The notes beneath the pieces are model-generated. The model was not told where the DNA came from, made no database searches, and saw only the letters and a list, made by a program, of their open reading frames with translations. Both the position numbers and the translations under genes were made by a program. Source: Stenotrophomonas rhizophila (lineage in GTDB: Bacteria; Pseudomonadota; Gammaproteobacteria; Xanthomonadales; Xanthomonadaceae). From it: a stretch of DNA of 64,000 bases. The stretch spans positions 154,431-218,430 of the forward strand of contig NZ_RCDC01000008.1 of the NCBI RefSeq assembly GCF_003651185.1, in the 5' to 3' direction. This document shows, piece after piece, positions 48,062-61,800 of this stretch (positions are counted from its first letter, which is position 1; the number at the start of each line of letters is the position of its first letter).

Positions 48062-49789
48062 GTGCAACAGGGACGTAATGAACGCAGCCGTGCGCTGCGC
48101 TGGCGACTGACTGTGGGTGTTGCAGTGGCCATGGGCTGCCTGCCGGCCGCCGTGTGCGCGCAGGTTGCCCCACCGGATCAGGAACTGCTGCGCCAGCAGG
48201 AACGCGAGCGGGCCCTGCGTGAACAGCAGGAGACCACACCGGACGTGCGCCTCCAGGCCGCGCCGGAAGAGGCGGTGGGTCGCCTGCCGGCTGCCGAATC
48301 GCCGTGCTTCCCGATCCAGCGCATCGTGCTGGAGGGGGAGCTTGCCGATCGCTTCCGCTGGTCACTGCGCGCGGCTGATCCGAGCGACGATCCGGCCACC
48401 GGCCGTTGCCTGGGCACCGGCGGCGTGGACATCGTGATCAAGCGCATGCAGAACGCGATCATCGCGCGGGGCTATGTGACCACCCGCATCCTGGCCGCAC
48501 CGCAGGACCTGAAGACCGGCACGCTGACCCTCACCGTGGTGCCGGGTCGCATCAACGCCGTCCGCTTCGCCAGCGAGGAAGGGCGTACGCCCGCCCTGTG
48601 GAATGCGTTGGCGGTGGGCCCGGGCGATGTGCTCAACCTGCGCGATATCGAACAGGCGCTGGAGAACCTGCAGCGCGTGCCGACCGCCGCAGTCGACATC
48701 CAGATCGCCCCACCGCAGGAGGGCGCACAGGACAAGCCCGGTGAAAGCGACCTGGTCATCAGCTGGGCGCAGCGCACACCGGTGCGCGTGAGCCTGACCC
48801 TGGATGACGCCGGCAGCCAGTCCACCGGCAAGCTGCAGGCCGGCGCCACGCTGTCGCTGGACAACCTGGCCGGGCTGAGCGACCTGTTTTACTTCAATGC
48901 GGGCAAATCCGTGTTCAACGGCAGCGACCGCGGCACCGACAGCTGGTCCACGCACTACAGCGTGCCGCTGGGTGGGTGGCTGCTGGGTGCCAACGCCAGC
49001 GAATACGACTACCAGCAGACCGTGGCCGGTGCCTACGAGAGCTATGAGTACAGCGGCTCCAGCCGCAATGCCGAGCTGCGCCTGACCCGCATGCTGTTCC
49101 GCAATGCGCATGCCAAGACCAGCATGCATGCGCGCGGCTGGTACCGCGAATCGGACAACTTCATCGACGACACCGAGATCCTCGTGCAGCGCCGGCGCAT
49201 GGCCGGGTGGGAGCTGGGGATGGCGCACCGCCACTTCATCGGCAAGGCCACGCTGGATGCGAACCTGGCCTACCGCCGCGGCACCGGGGCGTTCAACGCG
49301 CTGCAGGCACCAGAAGAGGGCTTTGGCGAAGGCACCGCGCGCGGCAAGGTGGTGACCGCCGATGCGCAGCTCACCGTGCCGATGCAATGGGGCCGCCAGG
49401 CACTGCGCTACACCGGCAGCTGGCGTGCGCAGTGGAACCGTTCGCGGCTGGTGCCGCAGGACCGCTTCTCCATCGGCGGCCGCTACACCGTGCGCGGCTT
49501 CGACGGGGAGCTCTCGCTCACCGGTGAGCGCGGCTGGCTGCTGCGCAACGAGCTGGCCGTCGCCATGGGCGGCGGTGTCGAAAGCTTCGTGGCCGTGGAC
49601 CATGGCCAGGTGGGCGGCCCCTCGACCGAGTGGCTGCTCGGCGACCGCCTCACCGGCATGGCGCTGGGCCTGCGTGGCGGCTCGCGACACGTGCAATGGG
49701 AAGGCTTCGTCGGCAGCCCGCTGCACAAGCCCGATGGCTTCCAGACCGCCTACACCACGTTTGGCATGAACCTCGGCGTCTCGTTCTGA
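48062..49789 (+). CDS. TpsB outer-membrane transporter (ShlB/FhaC/HecB family)
   Basis: A 575-residue protein that exports the TpsA exoprotein encoded next. A GTG at 48062 with AAGGAAGAG upstream was chosen; a further ATG at 47990 gives a long N-terminus without export features. A signal ends near residue 34 (CAQ). Then come POTRA-type segments: CFPIQRIVLEGELADRF and GTLTLTVVPGRINAVRF. The C-terminal half is a beta-barrel with the FSIGGRYTVRGFDGE motif (residues about 460-475), where the VRGF is the conserved L6 loop signature, and ends in a terminal Phe. Confidence 0.93.
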   Translation: MQQGRNERSRALRWRLTVGVAVAMGCLPAAVCAQVAPPDQELLRQQERERALREQQETTPDVRLQAAPEEAVGRLPAAESPCFPIQRIVLEGELADRFRWSLRAADPSDDPATGRCLGTGGVDIVIKRMQNAIIARGYVTTRILAAPQDLKTGTLTLTVVPGRINAVRFASEEGRTPALWNALAVGPGDVLNLRDIEQALENLQRVPTAAVDIQIAPPQEGAQDKPGESDLVISWAQRTPVRVSLTLDDAGSQSTGKLQAGATLSLDNLAGLSDLFYFNAGKSVFNGSDRGTDSWSTHYSVPLGGWLLGANASEYDYQQTVAGAYESYEYSGSSRNAELRLTRMLFRNAHAKTSMHARGWYRESDNFIDDTEILVQRRRMAGWELGMAHRHFIGKATLDANLAYRRGTGAFNALQAPEEGFGEGTARGKVVTADAQLTVPMQWGRQALRYTGSWRAQWNRSRLVPQDRFSIGGRYTVRGFDGELSLTGERGWLLRNELAVAMGGGVESFVAVDHGQVGGPSTEWLLGDRLTGMALGLRGGSRHVQWEGFVGSPLHKPDGFQTAYTTFGMNLGVSF

Positions 49790-49858
49790 CGCCAGCTGTA
49801 CGGCCCTGCGCGCCGCTGCGGCGCGCGACCCCACACCGCATTGAAAGGAAGCAACGCC

Positions 49859-52800
49859 GTGAATCGAGTCTATCGCCTGGTTTTCAACCGTACCCTGGGT
49901 GTCATGCAGGTCGCCTCCGAACTGGTGACCGCACCCCGCGGGGGCTGCGATGCGCGCGGCGGCAACACGATGGCCACGCTGCGGCCGATGAGCTTCGCGC
50001 TGTGGCTGGTGCTCGGCTGGGTGGGCCTGGTGCAGCCGCTGTCGGCGCAGCAGGTGCCCGATGCCGGCCGCATCATCGCCGACCCCGGCGCACCGGCCCA
50101 GCAGCGGCCCACGGTGGTGACCTCGGCCAACGGCACGCCGCAGGTCAACATCACCACGCCCAGCGCGGCCGGTGTCTCGCGCAACCAGTACCAGCAGCTC
50201 GATGTCGGCCGCCAGGGCGTCATCCTCAACAATTCGCGCACGGACGTGCAGACGCAGATCGGTGGCTGGGTGCAGGGCAATCCCTGGCTGGCCACCGGCA
50301 CCGCGCGCGTCATCCTCAATGAGGTCAACGGCAGCAACCCCAGCCATCTCAACGGGTATGTCGAAGTGGCCGGGGCACGGGCCCAGGTGGTCATCGCCAA
50401 CCCGGCCGGCATCCAGATCGATGGCGCCGGCTTCCTCAATGCGAGCCGGGTCACCCTGACCACCGGCACGCCCATCCTCAACAACGGCGCGCTGGAAGGC
50501 TACCGGGTCCAGGGCGGCGCGATCCGCGTGTCCGGTGCGGGCCTGGATGCCAGCCTGACCGACTACACCGACATCATCACCCGCTCGCTGCAGGTCAACG
50601 CCGGTATCTGGGCCAACCAGCTGCAGGCCAGCCTGGGCACCAACGTGGTCAGTGCCGACCACAGCAGCGTGACCGCCCAGACCCCCACCGGCGGTGCGCC
50701 GGCCTTCGCGCTGGATGTCGGCGCGCTCGGGGGCATGTATGCCAACCGCATCTGGCTGGTCGGCAACGAGCATGGCGTCGGCATGAGCAACGCCGGCAAG
50801 ATCGGCGCGCAGGCCGGCGAACTGGTGGTCACCGCCGATGGCCGGCTGGAGAACACCGGTGCGCTGCACGCGCAGCAGGACACCCGGATCACCGCCGCCG
50901 GCGGCGTGGCCAATGCGGGCACGCTCAGCGCCGAGCGCGAACTGCGCGTGGAGACGCCCGCCGATCTGGACAACAGCGGCGGCACCCTCAATGCCCGCCG
51001 CATCGAGGTGAACGCCGATGCGCTGCGCAACCGCGGCGGCAGTATCGAGCAGGTGGGCAGCCAGACGCTGCAGTTGAGCGGCGCGGACATCAGCAACGAG
51101 CAGGGCCGGATCGGCACGGTGGCCAGCACCTCGCCGGGGCAGGAAACCGGCGGCGGCACTACCGGACAGCCCGGCAGCGGCGGTACGCCCGGCACCGGCA
51201 CGCCCACGCCGGGCCAGGGCGGCACCGGCGGTACCACGCCGCCCACGCCCACCGCCCCGCTGGCGGCAGGCACGCTCAACATCGCCACCTCGCTGGACAA
51301 CGACGGCGGTGCCATCGATGCCACCGGCATCCTCCAGCTGAGCGCCCGCAACAGCCTGGACAACAGCCGTGGCACGCTGGGGGTACAGACCCTGCAGGTG
51401 CAGGGCGAAGCGCTGCGCAATGTCGACGGCCGGCTGGAGGTGCAGGGAGCGGCCTCGGCCCAGGTGCAGACGCTGGACAACAGCGGCGGCCACCTGGCGC
51501 TGGCGCAGACCTTCCAGCTGCAGGCACAGTCGCTGTTCAACCGCGGCGGCACCCTCGCGCACGGTGGCAGCGCGGCCACCACCTGGTCCATCGGCACGCT
51601 GGACAACAGCGACGGCAGCCTGGCCAGCAACGCCACCACCTTCGGCCTGGACCTGGGCCATCTGATCAACACCCGCGGCAGCCTCAGCCATGCGGGCAGC
51701 AACGGGCTGCAGCTGCGCGCTGATCGCCTGGACGGTGTGCAGGGCACCATCGCCACCGCCGGCGACATCGCCCTGCAGCTGGGCAGTGCCGACCACCGCA
51801 AGGCGCAGTTGATCGCCAACCAGGTGAGCCTGACCGCCGGCGACGTCGACAACCGCGGCGGGCGGGTGCTGTCCACCGGGCAGCGGGCCAGCACGCTCAC
51901 CGTGCAGGGCACGCTGGACAACGGCGATGGCGGCACCCTGGCCAGCAATGGCGATCTGCAGATCACCGCAGCGCAGTTGGGCAATGCCGGCGGCACCGTG
52001 CAGCAGGCCGGCACCGGCAGCCTGCGTATCGATGCGGTCAACCTGCAGGGCCAGGGCGGCACCGTGTTCAGCAATGGCAGCCTGGTGGTACAGGGCGACA
52101 CCACCAACCTGCGCGATGGCACCACCTCCGCGCAGCGCATCGTGATCACCACCGGCGATCTGATCACTGCCGGTGGCACGCTCACCTCGGCCGGCACCGA
52201 GGTACTGGACCTGCAGGTGGCCCGCACCCTGGACAACACCGGGGGCACGCTGGGCAGCAACGGCGCGCTGGCCATCGACAGCACCACCTTGATCAACACC
52301 GGCGGCAAGCTGATCGCCGCGGGCACCGGGCAGACCACGCTGCACGCCAGCGAGGCCCTGCACAACCAGGGCGGCACGCTCTCCAGCAATGGCGACCTGC
52401 GCATTGATGCCGGCCGTCTGCTCAATGGCGGCGGCAGCATCGATCATGCCGGCAACGGCGCGCTGCAGATCACCACGGCCACCCTGAGCGGCGGCGAAGG
52501 CAACATCGCCAGCAACGGCCTGCTGCAGTTGCAGGCGCAGACAGTGGACCTGCACAAGGCCACGACCCGCGGCCGCGAGGTCGACATCCGTGCCGGCGCG
52601 CTGGACAACACCGGCGGCACCCTGCTCTCGCTGGGCGAGCAGGCCATGCAGCTGCGCATCCGTGGCAGCCTGGTCAATGACGGCGGCACCCTGACCGCCA
52701 ACGGCGCGCAGCAGATCGAGGCGGGCGCGCTGTCCAACCGGGCCGGCGCGCTGAACGCGGCCGGCACCGCCGATACCCGCCTGATCGTGGCCGGCACGCT

Positions 52801-55800
52801 GGACAACACCGGTGGCACCGTGGCCAGCAATGCAGGCGCACTGCAGCTGCAGGCAGGTGCCCTGGTCAATGCCGATGGCACGATCAGCCATGCCGGTCAG
52901 AACGGGCTGTCCATCACCACCGGCCGGCTGGACGGTCAGCGTGGCCGCATCGGCACCGCCGGTGCGCTGGAGCTCAGCGCCGGAGCCGTCGACCATCGCG
53001 GCGCGTCCGTGGCCGCCGAGCAGCTGGACATCACCGCGCAGTCGCTGGACAACCGCGGTGGCAGCATCATCGCCACCGGCACCGCCGCCAACACGCTGCA
53101 GGTCACCGATACGCTGGACAACGGCGATGGCGGCACCCTGGCCAGCAATGGCGATCTATCCATCAGCGCCAACACCCTCGGCAACGCCGGCGGCACGATC
53201 CAGCAGGCCGGCACCGGCACCCTGGCCATCAAGGTGGACACGCTCAACGGCCACGCCGGCACGCTGCTCAGCAACGGCGCGCTCGACCTGCAGGGCGACA
53301 CGCTGGATCTGCGCAATGGCACCACCTCGGCACAGCAGATCCGCATCGACAGCGAGCGCCTGATCACCGCCGGTGGTCAGCTCAGCGCACTGGGCACCCA
53401 GGCACTGCAGGTGCAGGCACGCAACCTGCTGGACAACAGTGGCGGCACCCTCGGCAGCAACGGCGCGGTGGACATCAGCGCCGGCCGCTTCATCAATGAC
53501 CACGGCAAGCTCATCGCCGCTGGCGAGGCCGCCTCGCAGGTGCGCGTGGCCCAGCTGCTGGACAATACCGGCGGCGCGATCTCCGGCAATGGCGATCTGC
53601 GGATCGAGGCCGAGGTGCTGCGCAATGCCGATGGCACCCTGGTCGCGGCCGATGCGCTGCACCTGCAGGGCGAAACGCTGGACCTGCGCGATGGTGCGGT
53701 GGGCGCCACGCAGATCACCGTGCAGGCCGGCAGCCTGGACAACACCGGTGGCACGCTCAGCGCCACCGGCACGGCGGACATGCACCTGCAGGTGCGCGAG
53801 CAGCTGACCAACGATACCGGCACGATCGCCGCCAACGGTGCCCAGCGCATCGAGGCCGGCGCGCTGTCCAACCGGGGTGGCACGTTGAGCTCGGCTGGCA
53901 CCGGCAACAGCCAGATCCACGTGACCGGTCAGCTGGACAACAGCAAGGGCGTGATCGCCAGCAACGCCGCTGCACTGGAGGTGGCATCGGGCAGCCTGCG
54001 CAACATCGACGGCACCCTCAGCCATGCCGGCACCCAGGGGCTGACCCTGAGCACCGGGCAGTTGCTGGGCCAGGACGGCCACATCGTCACCGCCGGCGGC
54101 CTCACGCTCACCGCGGGCGAGGTGGACCACCGCGGCGCGACCCTGCAGGCCACGCAGATCGCGCTGGCGGCACAGGCGTTCGACAACCGCGGCGGGCAAC
54201 TCGTGGCCACGGGTACCCAGGCCAACCACATCGACGTGGCCGGCGCCCTGGACAACGGTGACGATGGCCTGGTCGCCAGCAATGGCGACCTGACCCTCAA
54301 CGCAGCGCTGCTCGGCAATGCCGGCGGTACCGTGCAGCAGGCCGGCAATGGCCTGCTGGCGATCAACGCCGCCACCCTCAACGGTGCTGGCGGCACCCTT
54401 CTCAGCAACGGCACGCTGCACGTGCAGGGCGACACCACCGACCTGCGCGCTGGCACCACCTCGGCCCAGCGCATCCGCATCGAGACCGGCGATCTCACCA
54501 CTGCTGGCGGCACGCTCACCGCCACCAGCACCGATGCACTGGTACTGCAGGCCCGCGACCGGCTGGACAACACCGGCGGCACCGTGGCGACCAATGGTGC
54601 GCTGGGTCTGCGCGCCTCCACCCTGCTCAACACCGGTGGCAACCTGCAGGCCGCAGGGGCCGCCGCGAGCCAGCTGAGCATCGGCCAGGCGCTGCAGAAC
54701 CGCGGTGGCAAGATCCTCACCAGCGGCGATCTCGACGTCACCGCGGCCAGCCTGGACAACCAGGGCGGCACGGTCCACAGCGCCACCGACCTGAGCGTGG
54801 GCGTGGATGGCCTGCTGGACAACAGCAACACCGGCCTGATCGCCAGTGGCGGCGATGCGCAGCTGCGCGCGGGCACGCTGGACAACCGCAGCGGCAGCAT
54901 CGAACAGGCCGGCGAGGGCCAGCTGCAGATCGATACCGGCACGCTGCAGGGCGCCGGTGGCCGCATCATCAGCAACGGCGCGTTGACCCTGCAGGGCGAA
55001 GCACTGGATATCCGCGGTGGTACCACCGCAGCACGCCAGGTCACGGTGACCGCCGGCCGCCTGGACAACGCCGGTGGCACGCTCAGCAGCACCGGCGAGC
55101 AGACCATGGTCCTGCAGGTGCGCGACGCGTTGGGCAACGATGGCGGCACCATCGCCGCCAACGGTGCGCAGCAGATCAACACCGGTACGCTGTCCAACGT
55201 TGCCGGTACGCTGAGTTCGGCCGGGACCGCAGATACCCACATCGAGGTGGTCGGCCAGTTCGACAACACCCGCGGCACGTTGGCCAGCAACGGCGGCGCC
55301 CTGACGGTGCAGACCGGCAGCCTGGTCAATGACACCGGCCGCATCCACCATGCGGGCCAGAATGGCCTCACCCTGCAGGCCGGCAGCCTGCAGGGCCAGA
55401 AGGGCAGCATCGCCACCGCCGGCACACTGACCCTGCGCGCGGACGCGATCGATCACCGCGACGCCACCCTCAGCGCCGGCCAGCTGGACATCATCGCGAC
55501 CGCCCTCGACAACCGCGGCGGCACCGTGCTCTCCACCGGCACCCAGGCCAACACGGTGCGGGTGGATGGCACGTTGGACAACGGCGACGACGCTACCCTG
55601 GCCAGCAATGGCGACCTGCAGATCACCGCAGCCACCCTCGGCAACGCCGGCGGCACCGTGCAGCAGGCCGGCACCGGCACGCTGAGCATCACCGCGGCGA
55701 CCCTCAATGGCCACGGCGGTACGCTGGTCAGCAATGGCGCGCTGGCGCTCAGCGGCGACACCACCGATCTGCGCAACGGCACCACCTCGGCGCAGCAGAT

Positions 55801-58800
55801 CCGCATCGACACCGGTGACCTGACCACCGCCGGCGGCAACCTCGTCGCCACCGGCACGGGGCCGCTGGCGCTGAACGTGCGCAACCGCCTGGACAACACC
55901 GGCGGCACCTTGGCCAGCAATGGCACGGTGGATCTGCGCGCGGCCACTCTCATCAACAACCAGGGCACGCTGCAGGCGGCTGGCGCGGGCAGCAACCAGC
56001 TGCAGCTTGGCCAGGCGCTGGAGAACCGCGGCGGGCGCATTCTCGCCACCGGCGCGACCGTCATCGGTGCGGCCAGCGTAGACAACCGCGGCGGCACCCT
56101 GCAGACCGGCGGGGCGTTGACCATCGGCGTGGACGGGCGGCTGGACAACAGCGGCCAGGGTGTCATCGCCAGCGGCGGCGATGCGCACCTCACCGCCGCC
56201 ACCCTGGACAACCAGACCGGCAGCATCGAGCACGCCGGTGAAGGCACGCTCGCCATCGAGGTGACCGACCTGCACGGTGCGGGTGGCCGCATAGTCGGCA
56301 ACGGGGCACTGCAACTGAAGGGCGATACGCTCGATCTCAGTGGCGCCACCACCGGCGCGCGTCAGGTCACGGTGACCGCGGGCAGCCTGGACACCAGCAA
56401 GGGCACGCTCACCTCCACTGGCACGCAGGCCATGACCCTGCAGGTGGACAGGGCGCTCACCAACAACGGCGGCACCATCGCCGCCAATGGCGCCCAGCAG
56501 ATCACGGCCGGTTCGCTGTCCAATATCGACGGCACGCTGAGCGCGGCCGGCGCCGGCGATACCCGCATCAACGTGCTCGGCACGTTCGACAACACCCGCG
56601 GCGATGTGGCCAGCAATGGCCGCCAGCTGCAGATCGATGCCGCGCGCCTGATCAATGAGGAAGGCACCCTCAGCCACGGCGGCACCCAGTCGCTGACCCT
56701 GACGGTCGGCCAGCTCGACGGCGCGAAGGGCACCATCGTCAGCGCAGGCGCACTGGCGCTGCAGGCCGGTGCGGTGGACCACCGCGGTGCCACCCTCAAC
56801 GCAACCCAGCTGACCGTCCAGGCCGAGTCCTTCAACAACCAGGGCGGCACCGTGCTGGCCACGGGCGGGCAGGCCAGCAGCCTGGACGTCAGCGGCGTGC
56901 TCGACAATGGCAACGGCGGCACGTTGGCCAGCAATGGCGACCTGCAGATCACCGCGGCCACCCTCGGCAATGCCGGCGGCACCGTGCAGCAGGCGGGCAC
57001 CGGCACGCTGGCGATCAACGCTCACACCCTCAACGGCCAAGGCGGCAAGCTGCTCAGCAATGGCAGCCTGGCGCTGATCGGTGAGAACACCGACCTGCGC
57101 GATGGCACTACCGCCGCGCAGCGCATCCGTATCGAGACCGGGGAACTGGTCACCGCAGGCGGCACGCTCACCGCCACCGGCACCGACGTGCTGGCGCTGA
57201 ACGTGCGCGGCCGGCTGGACAACACCGCCGGCACCCTCGCCAGCAATGGCACGCTGGATCTGCGCGCCGCGCAGCTGCTCAACAACCAGGGCACCGTGCA
57301 GGCGGCCGGGGCGGGGAGCAATCAGCTGGCCCTCGGCGGTGCACTGGAGAACCGCAGCGGTCGCATCCTGACCACCGGCAACGCCACGGTCACCGCGGCC
57401 AGCGTGGACAACCGCGGTGGCACCCTGCACAGCGATGGCAGCTCCACCCTGACGGTCACCGTCGATGGCCTGCTCGACAACAGCGCGCAGGGTACGGTGT
57501 CGTCGGGTGGCAACGCGCACATCACCACGCAGTCCCTCAACAATGAAGCGGGCACACTGGCCGCCGGCGCCGCGTTGCAGCTCGATTCGGCCACGCAGGT
57601 ACGCAACACCGCCGGCCTGATCCAGGCCGGTACCGATCTGCGCGCGACCAGCAACGGCATCGACAACCACAGCGGCCGGATCATCGCCGGCACGGTGGAT
57701 CTGGATACGCGCGGCTACACCCTGGATAACCGCGCAGGCACCGTGGCCAGCCTCACCGGCGGCGCCGCGCTGCGCACCGGCCTGCTGGACAACAGTGGTG
57801 GGCTGCTGCAGTCCGCCGGCAACCTGCACATCAACACGGCCGGCCAGGCGCTGATCAATACGAACGCCAACGGCAACGGCATCAACAGCAGCGGTACGCT
57901 GGAGATCCACAGCGGTGCGTTCGACAACCGCGCCGGTGCGGTATTCGGCCAGGGCGCGATCACCGTCAATGCCAGCAGCGTCGACAACACGGCCGGCGGC
58001 GCGCTGGTGGGCGCAACCGACCTGACCCTGCGTGCGCAATCGGTGGCCAACGCCGGCGGCAAGATCACGGTGGGTCGCAATGCGGACATCGTCCTGCCCG
58101 GCGCGCTGGACAACCGCGGGGGCTTGGTGGCCGCCGGTGGCACGCTCGCCCTGCAGGCGGGCAACATCGATAACCGATACACCCTGAGTGCGCCCACTGG
58201 CCCGGCACTGGGCTTGCAGGGCAAGCACCTGCAGCTGGGCACCGGCAGCCTGGACAACCAGCAGGGCCAGATCCTGGCCGACACCCTGGTGGTGCAGGTG
58301 GCCGGGCAGCTGAACAACACCGGCGGCCAGATATCCGCGTCTGAAACCTCTGACATCCGCGCCGACAGCATCGCCAACGCCGGCGGTTCACTGGTGGCCG
58401 GCAGCAACCAGATCGTGCGCACGCGTGAGATCACCGGTGACGGCAAGCTGCTCTCGCAAGGTGACATGACCCTGGAGCTGGGCCAGAGCCACACCAACAC
58501 CGGCGAACTCGCCGCCAACGGCACGCTCACCCTCGCCATCCAGGGCAACCTGGACAACCTGGGCAAGCTGCAGGGCGCCGGGGTGAACATCAGCGCCGGC
58601 AACATCCACAACGCCGCTTCCGGCGAGATCAGCAGCGTCGGCCTGACCCGGCTGGTGGCCAGCGGTGAGCTGCTCAACCGCGGCCTGTTGGACGGGCGCA
58701 TCACCCACATCGACGCCGGCACGCTGAACAACATCGGCACCGGCCGCATCTACGGCGACCACATCGCCATCCAGGCCGGCACCCTCAACAACCTGGCCGA

Positions 58801-61800
58801 AAACGTGGGCGGCGCCCAGCGTTCGGCCACCATCGCCGCACGCCAGCGTCTGGACCTCGGCGTGGGCGTGCTGAACAACCGCGGCCAAAGCCTCATCTTC
58901 AGCGATGGCGATGCGGCCATCGGCGGGGCGCTCAACGGGCTGACGGCCGTGGGCAGCGCGCAGCGCATCGACAACCTCAGCTCCACCATCGAGATCGCCG
59001 GCAACCTGGACATGTCCGCGCTGGCGGTGAACAACATCCGCGAAAACGTGGTGGTGCAGCAGCAGACCATCCAGCATGGGCCGGTCACGCTCACCCAGCC
59101 GGGTTGGTTCAAGAACGGCAACAACACCGCCGGGAATCTGCGCGACACCTCCAACTTCCAGCCCTACGAGGTCTATTACCTCAATCCGGCCGACATCCTG
59201 GAAGACACCGCGTACATCACGCCCGACGGCCAGCAGATCCGCCGCGCGGTGGTCCGGCTGACGGCCAGCACCAGCGCCTACTACTTCGCGCGCGGTGGCC
59301 TGGACGGCGAGCGCGGCGAGCGCTCGCGCCTGCCCGCGCAGGATGGCACGGTGGTCATCTACTACGTCAGCCGTGCGGACAGCCGCAACAATCCGGACCA
59401 GCTGGGCGCCGGGGCCGAAGATCCGTTCCGCGATCTCTCCTTGATGCCGCCGGGAAACCGGCAGTTCCGTTACGACTCGGACACCCTGGCCTACAACAAC
59501 GCCTACGGCACCTGCACCACCACCTGCGTGCAGTTGATCACCTACCCGGACTACGACAATCCGGAGGCGATGCTGATCAACATGCAGCGCCACACCAGCA
59601 ACACCAGTGGCAACGAGAAGACCCGCGTCGCCACCCGTACCACCACCGAAGACGTGGTGGTCTCCGCCGGTGCCGATGCGGTGATCAATGCCGGTGGCCA
59701 CATGCGCATCGCCACCGATGCATTGCGCAACGAGTACGCCAGCATCGCCGCCGGTGGCAACCTGGCCGTGGTCGGGTTGAACGTGGGTGAATCCTCGATC
59801 ATCAACACCGCCAAGACGCTGTTCCGTACACATAGCTTCAGCAATGTCTCCATCACCTATGGCGGCTCGCGCAGCCAGTGGAATGCCGCGCCGATCTCCG
59901 AGCAGATCGGCGTGCTCGGTGCGGGCATCACCGCCGGCGGCAAGCTGAGCATCGATGTCGGCAACCTGCGCAACGAGAACACCGGCCGCGACGCGCCGAA
60001 CGTGCGCGATGGCGACAGCATGGCCAACCTCAACACCGGTGGGCCGGGCGCAGGCTCGGTCGGCCCGGGCGCAGGCGCGGTGCAGGGACCGGGGCAGAGC
60101 AGCGGCCAGGGCGCCGGCCCGGTGAACGCACAGGGGCCGACGGCGGCCGGCGCAGCACACGGTCAAACCGGCAGTGCGGTACAGGGGCCGGGGCACGCCG
60201 GTGGCCACATCGCCGATGGCGCGCACGCCCAAGGACCATCTGCGGCCGGTGCCGCACAGGGCGCGGCAGGCCAGGGCCTGCAGGGTGCCGACCGTACCAG
60301 CGGCCAGCTGGCCGATGCCGCCAACGCGCAGGGGCCAAGCCAGGTTGGCTCGGCGGGCCCGGGCACGGGCACCGTGCAGGACATCGTGGCCGGGCAGGCA
60401 GCACAGGCCACGGCCACCGGCCCGGGGGCCGTGCAGGCCGGTAGCCACGCCGGCAGCGGTGGCAATGCCGCACTGGCCAACAAGCAGGTCGTCGCCGCCG
60501 CCGGCAATGACCCGCACGTGGTGGTCACCACCACGCCCAATGCCAGTGCACCCAGCGCCAGCCTGTTCAACGTGGATGCCAACCGCGGCAGCTACCTTGT
60601 GGAAACCGACCCGCGCTTTGCCAGCTACCGCAGCTGGCTCAGCTCGGACTACCTGCTGCAGCGCGCCGGCTATGAGCCCTCGCAGACGCAGAAGCGCCTG
60701 GGTGACGGTTTCTACGAACAGAAGCTGGTGCGCGAACAGATCGGCGAACTCACCGGCCGCCGCTTCCTCGATGGCCATGCCAGCGACGAAGACCAGTACC
60801 GCGCGCTGCTGGAGGCCGGTGCCACCGTCGCCAGTGCGTGGAGCCTGCGCCCCGGCGTGGCGCTGACCGCCGAGCAGATGGCCCGTCTCACCAGCGACAT
60901 CGTCTGGCTGGTGGAGCAGGACGTCACCCTGGCCGACGGCACCACCGTGCGCGCGCTGGTGCCGCAGGTGTACCTGCGGGTGATGCCGGGCGATCTGGAT
61001 ACCAACGGTGCGCTGCTGGCCGGTGCCGACATCGACATCAAGCTGCGCGGCGACCTGGTCAACAGCGGCGCCATCGCCGGGCGCCAGCTGGTGAGCATCG
61101 ATGCCGGCAACATCCGCAACGTCAGCGGTGGGCAGATCAGCGGCCAGCAGGTCGGCCTGCAGGCCACCCACGACATCGACATCATCGGCAGCACGGTCAC
61201 CGCCACCGATGCACTGGGGCTCAAGGCCGGTGGCAACATCACCGTCGCCTCGACCACGCGCGAGTGGCGCGACAACGGCGACCTGCTGGTGCAGCAGACC
61301 ACCACGCTGGATCGCGTGGCCGGCCTGTACGTGACCAACAAGGACGGCGCCGGCGTGCTCAGCGTCAACGCCGGTGGCAACGTGGAGCTGCGGGCCGCGC
61401 AGCTGGCCAACGCCGGGACCGACGGCCTGACCGCCATCGTGGCCGGTGGCGACCTCAGCCTTACCTCGGTGGCCGAGCAGAGCAGCGTTTCGCTCACCCA
61501 TGACGCCCGCAACTTCAACAGCCAGAGCCAGTTGATCAACATCGGCACCACCATCCGCGGTGCCGGCGATGTGGTGCTCAAGGCCGGCAACGATCTGAAC
61601 CTGACCGCTGCCAACGTCTCGGCGGCCAACGCACTGGTGGCCCAGGCAGGGCGCGATATCAACAGCGTTGCCGTGGTGGACACGCGCACCTTCGACAGCG
61701 GTGCCAAGAGCAAGAACGGCTCGCGCGAAGTCAGTGCCGCCGATGGCTGGGTGCTGGGCAGCCAGCTCAGCGGTGGCGAAGGCGCTGCCCTGCAGGCCGG

